The notes under the pieces: model-generated
Told to the model about the DNA's origin: nothing
Seen by the model: the letters and a program-made list of their open reading frames with translations, nothing else
The model's database searches: none
Position numbers and translations under genes: made by a program
NCBI GenBank assembly: GCA_018894105.1
Contig: CM032132.1
Coordinates: forward strand, 30,245,379 to 30,309,378
Length of the DNA: 64,000 nucleotides
Origin: Jacaranda mimosifolia
Lineage: Eukaryota > Streptophyta > Magnoliopsida > Lamiales > Bignoniaceae
Reading direction: 5' to 3'
Shown here: one piece after another, positions 12,509 to 25,575 of the stretch
How the letters are laid out: every line of letters starts with the position of its first letter
Numbering within the stretch: the stretch's first letter is position 1

Positions 12509-12895
12509 TCCCTTTGACTGCCTATTTGCCATTTTTACTGCATAACTGAGAGGTTGAGCTCTGGGATTTTTGATCGAGTTCTACATATTCTTGTGCATAC
12601 TTTTTGCTTCAATTTTTCGTAAGTCCTTTTCTCCTATGCTTTAATTCATTTGTGTCACTTTCTCTTGTTGTATTTTCAATCGTAGAGATAGCTAGGATTG
12701 TCGAGGGGGTAGGGTTTAGTCTTCTGATTCTGAAGCAACTTGGTCATCAAATGTTTTTATAAGTAGGAATAGTGGATCTTCTTCTTCTGAATTCTTGAGT
12801 GAGAGGTTTAGTAGTTCTAGTGAGTTCGACGGGTAAGTGTTAATGAGCCTGGGTTAGAGGCCCACGAAGATGCTGGGCCATCAGTGCCTATGGTT

Positions 12896-13295
12896 TTTTT
12901 TTTTCTCAAAATAGGTTCAGGATATATTAACAAAAGTACTAGCACATTAGTGAAGTACATTAGTGAAGCAAGAAATTAAACAAGGAAGTACTAACTTCCT
13001 TTACAAAAAAAAAAAAAAACCACGTGCAAATAAATTAAGAATAAAGGGCGCCTCAAAATACAAAAAGAAATTAAGACCAAGAGAATCCATGGAATCAATG
13101 GCCCAAAATCTTTAGCCCAGCATAAATTTTGGGCAAGCAATAACCTCCGCAAATTTTGACCTCGTCAAAAGATGACTGCATCACCCACCAGCAAACTATA
13201 GGCATATTTGGCGAAATTCATTAAATAGCAATCAAGTATGCAATGGGGCCCACGTGAATATGTATCAATTATGGCTGTAAAATTGATTGCAATCG
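12896..13295 (-). mobile_element. Short retroposon (LINE tail or SINE-like) inserted in the antisense ORF
   Basis: A 400 bp insert with a poly-T start on the plus strand (so a poly-A tail on the minus strand). It is flanked by a 12 bp duplication, 'gtgcctatggtt' (12884-12895) and 'gtgactatggtt' (13296-13307), with one mismatch. A variable-length duplication plus poly-A indicates target-primed reverse transcription. Its 3' part contains a hairpin, 'aaggaagt' tagt 'acttcctt', shared with the tail at 62310-62345. No ORF is present. Confidence 0.7.
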
Positions 13296-13307
13296 GTGAC
13301 TATGGTT
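13296..13307 (+). repeat. Target duplication of the short retroposon (right copy)
   Basis: Matches 12884-12895 at 11 of 12 positions. Confidence 0.65.
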
Positions 13308-16300
13308 GATGAGAAAGGACTTTATGGGGAGCTTGATCGGCCTTTAGTATCAAGGGGGAGGCTATTTACGACTGCACACTATAGTGAAATCATCTCCGAA
13401 ATAACTCTAAATGACCTAAGGTCAATTAGGGGAAAGTATTATGTCCCCTACGATTTTGAGTTGATCAGGCTTAAGGTAGAGGATAGAATGAACATGCCCT
13501 CGAAGAGTGTATCACCATTTCTAAGGATTTAAAATACAGCCTTAGGTTTCCAATTACTCAACCCATAATCAACCTATTAATAGGTCTTCATATTTGTATC
13601 ACACAACTTTTGCCTAATTGCTTCTCAATTCTGTATAGTTTTGTAGTTTTAATAATGATTCGTAACCAACTTCCATCATTCGTTAACTTTAGCAGTATTT
13701 TTCATCTCCCATGCCTCGAAAGTCTAGGAGTACTGAGCAGTTAGGTTTTTATTATCTAACAACCCAACCTCGTAGAAAATTTTTTGTAACCCCATCTTCT
13801 TCTCATGACCAAGCCTGTAGAAAGAGGTATTTCTATGTGCAGGCACCCAGTAGAGGTGGTTTTAATATTCCTTAGGGCTAGTTGAGGGGACAGGTTGAGA
13901 TGTCTGCAAATGAAAATCCAACCTAGATAACACATTCATTCTAGATCTAATCGAGTTTGGTGAGATAGAGGCATCTGAGTTCACCAGGGAGAGGAATTTG
14001 GTCTTGGCTGGATTGTCGATCACCCCATTGATTTTGCAAGCCAATGCACGTTTAGGTATAACTGACTTTTCTAAATCATTATCGTTTTCTTTATTTTAGT
14101 TTATGTTTCTAATCGAGGTGTTGTTTCTTGTAGGTCGATCCATCATGAATCGCACACGCCAACTAGCCATGACGAGGCAGTAAAAAGTGCAAGAGCATCG
14201 TGAGGCCCTTTCCGCCTACCAAGGAGTGGCATCCTATACTGCTCGACCCGAGCAAGCTCTATCGACCACTCCGCATCCAACCATTAGGAGTGCGTACAAA
14301 GTAGCTATTATAGTGAGTCAACCAAAAAGAAAAGCTGCAGAGGTCATAGGGCAGGTTGCAGCGAAGAGACTAGTGCAAATAAAGAGAAAGGAAAAGCAGT
14401 AGCTCCTTACGTGTCTGCTTATGAGGTCTTACCCAACGAGGAGTTGTGTAATCTATTCGATTTTTCTAAGCCATGATTCGAGCTACGCATCGATGTGTCG
14501 CCAACTAGTGTGACCCTATTTGTTGTGTTGTCTGTTGGTCTTTTCCTCAAAGACTATAAGGAAATGTTTGACTTGCAGCAGGTCGATGCTCCGAAGGCAT
14601 TCACTTATTATGCGAATATGGTAATGTCATGCATGGAGATTATTGTTCTCCTATTTTTACTATATCTTAAGTTATTTCTGCTAAGTTGTATATGTTTTTG
14701 TTTTGAAGGTTGGTCAATAGGGCTACAACCTTCATCGTCAGTTCGAGCTCTGTGAGGCTACTCGCCAGAGGTTGGAGCAAAAATGCGAAGAATTAGTGTA
14801 GGAGCAATTTGACTTGTCCAAGATTAAGGTGAAGTCTCTAGATTCGAGAGTTGAAGAGCTAACGAGATAGCTTAAGGAGAACGATGTTAAGTTGCTGGCT
14901 ACTGTTCAAGAGAGGAGCCAGTTAGAAGACCTACTGAAAAAGTGAAGGTCTAAAGTGCAAGAGGCTTTTGTCTCTAGTCGAACATAGGTCTACGAAAGCT
15001 ACATCTATTATGCCTAAGGTGAGTTCTTTAAGGTACTACCCAACATTTGCAAAGAGGCCGTGTAGCAATTTATGCTAAGCTTCGCTTTCACTAATGTCAG
15101 TGTAGCTTTTAGTACGGATGATGCCAAGGAAGCAACCAAAAAAGTGGAGAAACAACTTGAGTTCTTCGGTTATCAGATTTGGGAAAAAGATAAGGCTCGA
15201 TTGAATGTTTTTAAGAATGAGCAGCTGAAGAATTATGAATAATTATGGAGGTCCCTCCCCATACTAAAGCTTTAGAGGTGGGGAGAGAGTTTATTTTGTT
15301 AGTGATTCTACTCTAAACATTAAGAACAAGGAGGTGGATGTGGCGCCGTATTTTCCTACTACTGAGCATGTTGGAATAGTGCTCCGTAAGCCAATTAGAT
15401 TGTCATGTAAACTATTTCACATGTGATACAATCTTGATTGAATGATATTTATTAAATGGTCATCTTCATCTTATGTCTATATTTACTTCACTGGCATTTG
15501 GTTGAAGCTCTTAAATCACACAAAACTACGGGACTTGGCCAGTACACTCAGTGATAATCATGAAACAAGTCTTACACGGTCGTGATCTTAAAACTTCCAA
15601 GTCGTAGGATCTTATGAGATAGGGCATATAAGATTCGAATAGACTTGCACTAATGATGCATAAATCGTAGGGTTGGATATTGCTCTGTTTCATGAGGAAG
15701 ACCATTTGAGATATAAATGTATGTTAGTGGGTGTGTGTTAGGGAATGAGGCACTGATGACCCTCTTGGAGACTCCACTAGATAGTTGTGGCGGCAAGTCG
15801 GTAGTGGCAAGTTCTCTAGCTTACGCTAGTGCATATAATTAGTCTCTTGACTTGAGGATCCATGGTAACATTTTGTTTAGGTTCTCATGTTTTGACTTTT
15901 CCCTGGCCACATAGGGGGTCATTCGGGTGGTGATTTAGCATGAGCTACTTAGACATGGAAGTTTCTGATATCCAAGATGGGACCTAACTCTTCGTCATTG
16001 TGAAGTACGAGTACATTTCCTATGCATTCTATAATGATCAATTCCCAGAAATCCTTGCACAAGGTAGTATGATAATTTGGAAAAGTAGTTTTCCAAAGAT
16101 TAGGTCATAAAAGAATCGAACATTTGAATAGGGATATAGGATCGAGGCTATTAGGAAGCTGACAAATATCATGTCCTAGGCCTCTTTCGGGATATAGGAG
16201 ATGGAAGGATTACATTTGTATGGTACGCGTAGAGCTAGAATAGTTCTCCAAAAGTATACATCTCGGCCAATTAGTTGGGCTCCTTGTGCTTGAGGTTCAA

Positions 16301-16598
16301 TATCGACCATGGAGATTGGATACTCTTCAATTAATGGAGATTAATTGAATTGAGTCGATTAGTTTAAAGGAGTTTAAACTAATATGAATGTTTGATATTC
16401 TAAAGTCACAAATATTTGTGAGTCCATGTCCAATGAGTGGTAGAACTTAATGAGTCACACACAAAAGCCAATTGCAAATCCTACTTGATGAAAGGAAATT
16501 TTCTAAGAGTTAGAGCAATTCCTTAATGACCGATTTTGGAGGTAGACTGTTGTAGTCATTTTTGGCTTGACCAATTTAATTGTCAAATTGATCTAATT

Positions 16599-16784
16599 AA
16601 TTTAAGGAGTTAAATTAAGATCCATTAATTAAGGAGTTAATTATTTGATGCTACACGACTAATCAATTGGTCAAGTTAACTTAAGGAGTTAAGTTAACAA
16701 TGTCTTGCTTAAGGAGTTAAGCAAATTGACTTAAAGAGTTAAGCCAAAGTTAATTAATTAAATTAAAGAGTTTAATTTAATTAA
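16599..16784 (+). repeat. Array of six small inverted repeats in the copia A 5' LTR
   Basis: Six consecutive units have a GGAG, AGAG or GAG centre between complementary arms: 16599-16616 (arms aatttaa), 16626-16643 (taattaa), 16675-16698 (gttaacttaa), 16705-16724 (ttgcttaa), 16728-16745 (gacttaa, one mismatch) and 16754-16784 (arms of 14). The arms differ from unit to unit but each pairs with its partner. Equivalent arrays lie at about 24565-24770 and 29775-29965. Confidence 0.75.
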
Positions 16785-16967
16785 AATAAAGAATTAATTT
16801 TGGAGGAAATTTTCAAATGAAATATTCATTTGGTGTGGAATTAGAATTTATTTGGATGACATTTCATGAAATGAAATAAAGATTCCAAATGAAATTTAAA
16901 TTCACACAAAGTGTAAATTCACAAGCCAACTTGCAATGGCTAGTTGGCACCACCATCAAGGAACGTG

Positions 16968-16986
16968 TGATGCCAACTTGGCATCA
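16968..16986 (+). promoter_or_regulatory. Palindrome upstream of the copia A 5' LTR TATA box
   Basis: TGATGCCAA-c-TTGGCATCA, perfect 9-base arms, about 15 bases before 'tatatata' at 17001. A homologous palindrome occurs at the same place in all four LTR copies in the window. Confidence 0.7.
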
Positions 16987-17000
16987 TACCATCATCCCTC

Positions 17001-17008
17001 TATATATA
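17001..17008 (+). promoter_or_regulatory. TATA box, copia A 5' LTR
   Basis: 'ctatatatagatatag' context, conserved in the other LTRs at about 24948, 30179 and (reverse strand) 33256. Confidence 0.6.
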
Positions 17009-17634
17009 GATATAGAGTGTCTATGTGACTTGCCACTCATTACATGTGATTTGCAAGCTAGAATTAGATTATCTCAATTTCCCTCCAAATTCCCAAGTGT
17101 TGCATCATATGTTGAAGCTTCACTTCTCTTCATCTCCTACCTCCAAATCAACCTTCATCCAAGCATTTTTTTTTTCTCTTTGTTCTCTAGCTAACATTGG
17201 GAAGGAAAGGATTCTGCATTGATGTGTGGATCTTAACAATAGAGGCAAGACAATTGGATTGCTAGCCTTTGGAGATTATCTGTTTCGGGTAGTGAATTTG
17301 GAGCGACATTTGGAAGTCTTTCCAGATCTGTTTTGAGCTATTTTTTCACTATAAATACATCAACGATTTAGTGTTCTTTTGGTTCAAATTTCACTCAAAT
17401 CGGAGTTCATTTGTTTGGGAAAAAGTTGCTCAGAATTTGCTGTGCCGCTGGAAGATAATTTTCAAAGAGTTGAGATCTTCTTCCACCTTCCTTTGATTTT
17501 CTGAAAATCAAGATAATCCTCATACCAAATCTAAATCTATGGCATTTATAGAACCTTGGATCCATATGTAGCCTAATTATTTTAGCATTTTTTAGCTTTG
17601 ATAATTGGATCCTAGTGCTACATGTGACTTCAAG

Positions 17635-17646
17635 TGGTATCAGAGC
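17635..17646 (+). promoter_or_regulatory. Copia A primer-binding site
   Basis: TGGTATCAGAGC, two bases after the 5' LTR. It is complementary to the 3' end of initiator methionine tRNA, the usual primer of plant copia elements. Confidence 0.9.
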
Positions 17647-19130
17647 CTAATTCATGCTATGATTTGGGTTTTTGATTGATTGATTCATGTGATGAATTGA
17701 TCAAAATCTCCAAATACTTTATCCAACCTATGGATTGGAGTGTTTGGATGATGTTTTATGTGGCTTCTTTGCTCGATGAATTAAAAGCATGCTAATATGT
17801 GTTTTAAGTGTTAATTTATATGATTAGTATGTTTTAATTCATAATTGCTAATGTTGAATTTTGATTTGGCATTAGTTGATGTTATATGTTGATATAGCAT
17901 GTTAAAATTGGCCTTAAGATGTTTTGGTCATTTTTGGATCCAATTTAATTGGAGTTTAATGGAGATTTTTTAAAAATATGATTCTTACTTGAACTTGAAG
18001 TTTGAAGCATGTTTGAGCACTTGAATTTCCATTTTTAAAAGGTGTTTTGGATCTAGAAATTCATCTATAATGTGTGATTTAGTGTTTAGGAGCTGTCCTA
18101 ATTTTTTGGTGCACAAATGTTGAACCAAAATTGACTTGACTCGAACCAAAATTCAAAATAGGGCAAGTTGCCACGCCTTGCCCAGCAGTGACTAAGCAGC
18201 AGGCATACCCTACCGCACGGTCATGCTACCAGGCAGGGGCAGCAATGCCCAGTCATAGTTATGGGGAGTTTTGAGCCTTGTTTTGTGTTCCTTTGGTGAC
18301 CAAAGTGATCTCAATCATGCTACATAGATGCACAAGTGTTGTGCAAGTCCTAAAAATTATGTTTGACATTTTTTATTGCTTTTGAAAACTTGTTCAAGTT
18401 AATCTCCAATTTTTTGCAAAAATAAGATGCATAAATGTTATGCTTATTTTTGCTTGACCAATTAATTGTTTACGAGATAAGCATTTAATTGTTGGAATTG
18501 AATCTCAATTCTTAATTTATTTATTGTTCATTTAATTGTTGAATGGATGATGAATGATAAATAAATGGGGATGATCATGAGCTTTTAATATTGATTTTAT
18601 TTATTTCAAGTTGTTGAAAAGGGTTGTATTAAATTGGGGTTTGCATGCCTCTGAATTTTTATCTTGTAAATATTATGAGAGTAGAATCACTGGGAGTGAT
18701 GATTTCTTTCTCATGTAAATGTTACGAGGAGCAAAGAAGACCATTGGAGGCATGAAGACCCATGAATGTATGGGGATACACTCATGTAATAGTTAATTTA
18801 ATCAACCCACTTAAAATCAACTAAGTGGTGTACTTATGGCTCTAAGTGCATCACATAGTTAAGGCTCATGGTCATTCCATCCTTGTAGCATGCTAGGCGT
18901 GTTTACTATTTATGTTTTTCATATCCTATTGATATATGAGATGCATGGTTATGATATAGAAAACCTAAATAAGATGATAAAATGATGAGATCTTTGCAAG
19001 CAAGAAAAACCCTCCACGTAGAATTTCTAAGTGCTTTAAGTCAAAATTGATACAAAATAAAAAGAGTTTAAATTAATCCATGCCTTCTACCAATAGTAAA
19101 TGTCATGACGATGCTACCATCTTTGTGTGA

Positions 19131-19430
19131 TGGCACTCGATCACGGGTGTCACACTTAGATGGAAAGCTGTGAGCATATACTTAGCATAAGATGCACCTT
19201 TGATTTGAAGCTTCCCATACATTGGCACTCGGTCACGGGGAATATCGTGGAGTGGCCTCGACTTAAAGTTTGATTGGTAGGTCCGACTTAACACCTAGTA
19301 ATATAGATGGCGAACGGTCATGTAGGTCTACATGAAAAGTGAGGCAAAATAAATAAAGAGTTGCATGAGATGCAATTAGCAAATATTGCTTACCCTTCGA
19401 TTGTTTGTGGATGGCACTCGGTCACGGGGG
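19131..19430 (+). repeat. Three-fold leader cassette of copia A
   Basis: The motif 'tggcactcggtcacggg' occurs at 19131 (one change), 19223 and 19412, upstream of gag. The equivalent sites in copia B carry a different motif, although the flanks are conserved. Confidence 0.7.
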
Positions 19431-19625
19431 CCCACTTGCAATTCCTTGGGATCTTGATTTTCACTAGGAAATAAGATTTCCTGAATTCTTTTAGGGGGTG
19501 ATGGATATGATAAAATAGTGTGAGAAAAGCATACTTGAAAGTCCACGAACATGGTTTAAATATTAATATTAAATCACATGCTTATATTCTCTTTTTCGCC
19601 TTTGATGATTGGTGAAATATCAAGA

Positions 19626-22600
19626 ATGGCTAAAAAAAATCCACTTAACGTTTTTTTGGAAACTAATAAATCAATCGGGCCAAACTTCCACGATTGACTT
19701 AACCTCAAAAATCATTCTAAATTCCAAGAAATGGATAAATGTCCTATTTCATGATGCTCATAATCCTATGGGGATTAATGTAGATCAAGATATACATGAA
19801 AAGCTCCCGGATTGGGTTAAGGATCGTCCTATCTCATAATCTCATGATGGCATCTACAAACTTAAAAAGTGTCAAGGACACTTGAATAGTACTTTGGTTA
19901 AACTTTACAAGAGTTATAAAGTAAACAAGGTATGAGAAGTTCATGCTGTCAAAGGAGATTTTCAAGCTAGGATGGATGTGAAGTCATGTGTCATCGACTA
20001 CTGTCTAAAGATGATTAGGCTTGGAGAAGCTTTTTAATTTGGACGTAGTGATGGACAATGATCTCCATGAGGATTTGATCCTCACATCCTCACCGAGCTT
20101 TATTAAAGTATTGATCTGGTTGGAGACTACCATGACAAAGACAAACCTTTGAAGCTTGTTTCCTCCTCCAAGTATACGAGCCTTAGGGGTGCTAAAAAGG
20201 GAGGTAAAAAGATGAAAAGTTCTTCCTCTAAGGGAAGGCAACCAGTAAAGTCATCCGGAGGTGTCAAGAAGATTATAGATGATAAAGTCAATATTACTTG
20301 TTTCTACTTTGGCAAGAAAGCAAAGAATACCTTGCAACCCTTGAGAATGGTAGGTACTTTATTGAAATGCTTTTAAGGATAAATTCTTTCTCATGGATAT
20401 ATGATATCACATGTGGTTCTTATCTTTATAATTTGTTACGATCCACTCCCTTGGCAAAGGAGCAAGAATTGCGGCCAAAGTCGAAGGCATATTATAAGTT
20501 AGACTTAGGGAACTCCATACTTGTATTAAACCCTTGTTATTATGTACCATATATTGTTGAAATATTATTTCAATTCTCATTTTAGATAATGAAGGATTTG
20601 ATCCTTCTACATTAAATGGGAGATTGAAGGTATTAAAGAATGGGTTCTTTAGTTGCTCATGGTACACTTAACAAAGGATTATACATTTTTTGGATTCTCA
20701 AACATCATTGATGCACATTCAATCAAGTAAAAGAAAATTAGATAACCAAGAACATGCTATCTTATGGCATGCAAGACTTGGACATATCTCTAAAAGTAGG
20801 ATGAACAAGTTAAAAGCTCTCAAAGCACTAAATGTTAGTGGCATTGAGGACCTTCCTACTTGTGAGTTTTGTTTTAAGGGAAAAATGACCAAGGCTCCTT
20901 TTGTAGGACAAACGGAGCATACCATAAGTCCATTGGATTAATCTATATAGATGTTTGTGGCCGACTAAGAGTTAGTGCAAGAGGAGGCTATTCTTACTTC
21001 ATTACCTTCACCGATGATAATAATTGGTTCGAACATGTGTAGGTTATGAAATACAAGTCCGAAGCCTTTGAAAAGTTCAAAGAGTATAGGAATGAAGTAG
21101 AAAAGAAAAAGGGACTAAGTATTAAAGCTCTTCAATTGGATCGAGGGAAGAATACTTAAGTACCAAATTCTTAGGTTATCTAAAGAAGAATGAGATTCTC
21201 TCTCAATGGACTCCACCCGGCACACCCCAACACATTGGAGTAGCCGAGAGGAGAAATTGTACCTTGTTGGACATGGTGCGTTCCATGATGAGCTTTTTCA
21301 ATGTGCATATATCCTTTTAGGGATACGCCTTAGAAATAGAGGCAAACCTACTAAACGTAATACCTTCAAAGTCGGTGCTAAAAATGCCGCATGAGATGTA
21401 GTATGGCAAAGTACTCTCTTACGATTACCTTTAGATTTGGGGGTCTTCCGCTTATGTCAAGTAGTTAGTAAGAGACAAGTTGGATAGTAGATCCACCTTG
21501 TGCAAGTTCGTGGGATACCTAAGAAAGTCTTTGGGTTATTACTTCTATGATCCCTCGGAACAAAGGGTGTTTGTTTCAAGGAATGCCACCTTTCTGGAAA
21601 AAGAATTTCTATTAGATAGAAATGGCATCATTGTTGAACTTAATGAAGTTCAAGATGATTATCAAATTCCACAAACAGTAGAAATAAGTGAGCAACAAAA
21701 GTCTTACATACAACCTCTAAGAAAGTCACATCGAATCAAGAAACAACCCGAAAGGTTTGGATTCCTCCATAAGACGGGCTAATTGGATAGTGATCCAAAA
21801 ACTTATGAGGAAGCTATGTTGGACATAAACTCAGGACATTAGCTTGAAGCTATGAAATCCGAAATGAACTCCATGTACTCCAACAAAGTATAGACCTTGG
21901 TAGATCTACCAGAGGGAATAGTTCTCGTTGGTTGCAATTGGATTTATAAACAAAAGCTAGGAGTCAATGGAGAGGTAATGACCTTTAAGGCACAACTAGT
22001 GGCAAAAGGTTATACTCAAAGATCCGGTATCGATTTTGAGAAAACCTTTTCACCAGTTGCAACGCCTGAATCTATTTGGATTTTACTTGCCATAGCCGTA
22101 TATTATTAACTCTGAGATAGGGAAAATAGATGCGAAAATCACTTTGCTCAATGGAAACATTGAAAAAGAAATCTATATAGAGCAACCATAAGGTTTTATA
22201 TCTAAAATGAGTGAGCAAAAGGTTTCCAAACTCCGAAAATCCATTTATGGACTCAAACAGGCATCTTGAAGTTGGAACATACATTTTGATAAGACAATCA
22301 AATTGTTCGGTTTTGTCAAAAATGTGCATGAACCTTGTGTGTATAAGAAGACTAGTAGGATTAGCATATAGTTTATTGTGCTTTATGTCGATGACATTCT
22401 TCTCATTGGGAATGAGAGAAAAATGTTAGAGTGTACTAAAGCATGGTTATCTACTTAATTCTCCATGAAGGTTTTGGAAAAATCATCCTATGTATTAGGA
22501 ATACGTATCTATAGAGATAGATCAGGAAAGATGCTAGGGTTTTCCCAAACCCCCATACATGGATTTAGTATGGAAGAATCCAAGAGGGGATTTGTCCCGT

Positions 22601-23130
22601 CTAGTCTTTGTCTCTCCAAGTCTATGGTCCCTAAGACTGACAACAAGAGACAAAAATGTCCCACATACCTTATGTGTCTGCTATTTAGAGTATGATGTAT
22701 GTTGTTCAATGTACAAGACCGGATGTGGCACACGGTCTAAGTGTTACGAGCCATTTCTAATCCAACCTAAGTGAATGTCATTGGATGGCTATGAAAACAA
22801 TCCTTAAGTACTTGAGAAGCACTAAGGACTTATTTTTGGTATACGACAATGGATAATTAAAACCCGAGGGGTTTTCGGATTTTAATTTTCAATCCGATGT
22901 AGATGATCTAAAATCTACTTCTATATTTATATTTTGCCACAATGGCAGCACAATGAGTTGGAAGAGTTCCAAACAAGACACCAAGGCCAATTCAACCATT
23001 TAGGTAGAATACATTGTGGTTTTGGAAGTCGTAAAGGAAGGTGTTTAGATAGAAACTTCATCCAAGAGTTGGATGTAGTGCCTAGAGTGCATAAGCCTAT
23101 AGGTTTCTTTGGAAGACAGCTTAGGACTTG
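19626..23130 (+). pseudogene. Copia A gag-pol remnants
   Basis: The gag start is at 19626 (MAKKNPL...), followed within 25 codons by a stop. A zinc-knuckle remnant lies near 20295, with its second cysteine replaced. The integrase zinc motif is at 20766-20890 (LWHARLGH ... CEFCFKGK). The integrase core has its first aspartate at 20950 (IDVCG), second at 21139 (LQLDRG) and glutamate at 21246 (GVAERRN). The reverse transcriptase segment '[17 protein letters not shown]' is at about 21970-22020, with YVDD at 22384-22395. An RNase H remnant is at about 22870-23080. Catalytic residues survive, but the reading frame is broken many times by stops and single-base shifts. Not functional. Confidence 0.88.
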
Positions 23131-23332
23131 AGCCAAGATCTCATCATTGATCTAACACAATAAATGCATTATCATTTGATATATGATATCAATTGATAGA
23201 TGCGACAACTGAGTAGAAACAATTACCTCATAAGAGAATATAGCAGAACCACTGTCTAAACCCCTAAATGTAAACAGTCTTTGAAGGACATCTTCAGAAG
23301 ATGGGTCTTAAGACTATGGAGAATTGGCTTTA

Positions 23333-23347
23333 GAGCAAGTGGGAGAC
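23333..23347 (+). promoter_or_regulatory. Copia A polypurine tract
   Basis: 'gagcaagtgggagac' sits directly before the 3' LTR, typical of plant copia elements. Confidence 0.8.
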
Positions 23348-25575
23348 TGTTAGAATAGTGCCCCGCAAGCTAATTAGATTAGCATGTAAACTATTTCACT
23401 TGTGATACAATCTTAAGTGAATGATATTCATTAAATAGCCATCTTCATCTTACGCTTATATTTATTTTACTGGCATTTGGTTGAAGCCCTTAGATCACAC
23501 AAGACTATGGGACTTGGTCAATGCATTCAGTGATGATCATGAAACACGTCTTACACGATCGTGATTTTAAAACTTTCAATTTATAGGATCTTATAAGATA
23601 GGGCATTTAAGATTTTGATAGATTTGCACTAATGATGCATAAATTGAAGGGCTGGATATTGCTCTATTTCATAGGCAAGGCCATATGAAATATGAGTGTA
23701 TGTTAGTGGGTGCTTGTTAGAGAACAAAGCACTGATGGCCAGTCCGGAGAATTCATTGAATAGCGATAGTGGCAAGTTCTCCAGATTACGCTAGTGCATA
23801 TAATTAGTCCTTTGACCTGAGAATCCATGGTAATCTTGTGTTTAGGTTCTCGCTTTGACTCTTCCTTGGCCACATAGTGGGTTATTTGGGTGGCGATTGG
23901 GCATGAGCTACTTAGACATATAGGTTTGTGAGACTCAAGATGAGATCCAACTCCTCATCCTTGTGAAGGATGAGTGCATCTCCTATGTATTCTATAATGA
24001 TCGATTCCAAGGAGTCCTTGTGCAAGGTAGTATGACAATTTGGAAAATGAGTTTTTCAAAGATGATGTCATAAAGTGGAATCGAACATTTGAATAGAGAC
24101 ATAGAATCAAGGCTATTAGGGAGCCGGCAAATATCTTGCCCTAGGCCTCTTTTGAGAGATAAGACATAGAAGGACCATATTTGCATGGTATGTATAGAGC
24201 TAGAATGGTTCTCCAAAAACATTCATGTCGGCCAATTAGTTGGGCTCCATGGGCTTGAGGTTGGACATCAACAATGGAGATTGGGTACTATTCAATTAAT
24301 GGAGATTAATTGAATTGAGCTTATTAGTTTAAAGGAGTTTAAACTAACATGAATATTTGATATTCTAAAGTCACAAAGAGTTGTGAGCTCATCTCTAATG
24401 AATGGTAGAACCTAATGGGTCACACACAAAAGTCAGTTGCAAATCTTACTTGATGAAAGAGAATTTTCTAAGAGCTAGAGAAATTCCTTAATGACCAATT
24501 TTGGAGGTAGACGGTTGTAGTGATTTTCGGCTTGATCAATTTAATTGTTAAATTGATCTAATTAATTTGAGGAGTTAAATTAAGATCCATTAATTAAGGA
24601 GTTAATTATTTAATGCTACATGACTATCAATTGGTCAAGTTAACTTAAGGAGTTTAGTTAACAATGTCTTACTTAAGGAGTTAAGCAAATTGACTTAAAG
24701 AATTAAGTCAAAGTTAATTAATTAAATTCAAGAGTTTAATTTAATTAAAATGAAGAATTAATTTTGGAGGAAAAATTCAATTGAAATATTCTTTTGGTGT
24801 GGAATTAGAATTTATTTGGATGACATTTCATGAGATGAAATAAAGATTCCAAATGAAATTTAAATTCACATGCCAACTTGCAATGGCTAGTTGGCGCTAC
24901 CCTTGAGGAAGGTGTGATGCCAACTTGGCATCATACCATCATCCCTCTATATATAGATATAGAGTGTGTATGTGAGTTGCCACTTATTACATGTGATTTG
25001 CAAGCTAGAATTAGATTCTCTCAATTTTTCTCCAAATTCCCAAGTGTTGCCTCATATGTTGAAGCTTTACTTCTCTTCATCTCATACCTCCAAATCAAGC
25101 CTTCATCTAATCATTTCTTCTCTTTATTCTCCAGCTAACATTGAAAAGGAAAGGATAGTGCATTGGTGTGTAGATCTTAACAATATAGGCAAGACAATTG
25201 GATTGCTAGCCTTTGGAGATCCTCTGTTTCAGGCAGTGAATTTGTAGCAACCTTTGGAGGTCTTTCTAGATCCATTTTGAGTTTTTTTTTTCACTGGAGA
25301 TACATCAAGGAGTTGATGTTCTTTTAGTTCAAATTTCACTCAAATCGGAGTTCATGTGGTTTGGCAAAAGTTGCTCGGAATCTGTTGTTCCGCTCGAAGA
25401 CAGTTTTCAAGGAATTGAGATCTTCTTCCACCTTCCTTTGATTTTATGAAAATAGGTAATCTTCATACCAAATCTAAATATATGGAATTTTTAGATCATT
25501 GGCTCCATATGTAGCCTAGTTATTTTAGCATTTTTGAGCTTTGATAATTGGATCCTATTGCTACATATGACTTTA
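23348..25575 (+). repeat. Copia A 3' LTR
   Basis: Starts TGTTAGAATAGTG and ends 'gacttta', the usual final CA mutated to TA. It carries the inverted-repeat array (about 24565-24770), the palindrome at 24915-24933 and the TATA box at 24948. Confidence 0.9.
24915..24933 (+). promoter_or_regulatory. Palindrome upstream of the copia A 3' LTR TATA box
   Basis: TGATGCCAA-c-TTGGCATCA, as in the 5' LTR. Confidence 0.7.

Larger units (their letters stand above)
15369..17632 (+). repeat. Copia A 5' LTR
   Basis: Starts TGTTGGAATAGTG and ends 'gacttca', followed after two bases by the primer-binding site. It contains the inverted-repeat array (16599-16784), the palindrome (16968-16986) and a TATA box (about 17001). 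Short open frames inside (for example 16889-17194) are LTR sequence and not genes. Confidence 0.9.
15369..25575 (+). mobile_element. Ty1/copia LTR retrotransposon A, full-length but inactive
   Basis: Two direct LTRs of about 2.2 kb (15369-17632 and 23348-25575) flank a 5.7 kb interior with primer-binding site, gag, integrase, reverse transcriptase and RNase H remnants in copia order, and a polypurine tract. The flanking 5 bp are gagca (15364-15368) and gagct (25576-25580). By eye the first ~170 bases of the LTRs differ at about two dozen positions, mostly transitions, so the insertion is old. It sits inside the gypsy element's antisense ORF. Confidence 0.92.

Noticed and set aside
16889..17222. 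Open frames in copia LTRs (also 24878-25247)
   Set aside because: LTR sequence; the frames owe their length to chance and recur only because the LTRs do.
20719..20925. Minus-strand frame in the copia integrase region
   Set aside because: Antisense shadow of the integrase zinc-binding segment.
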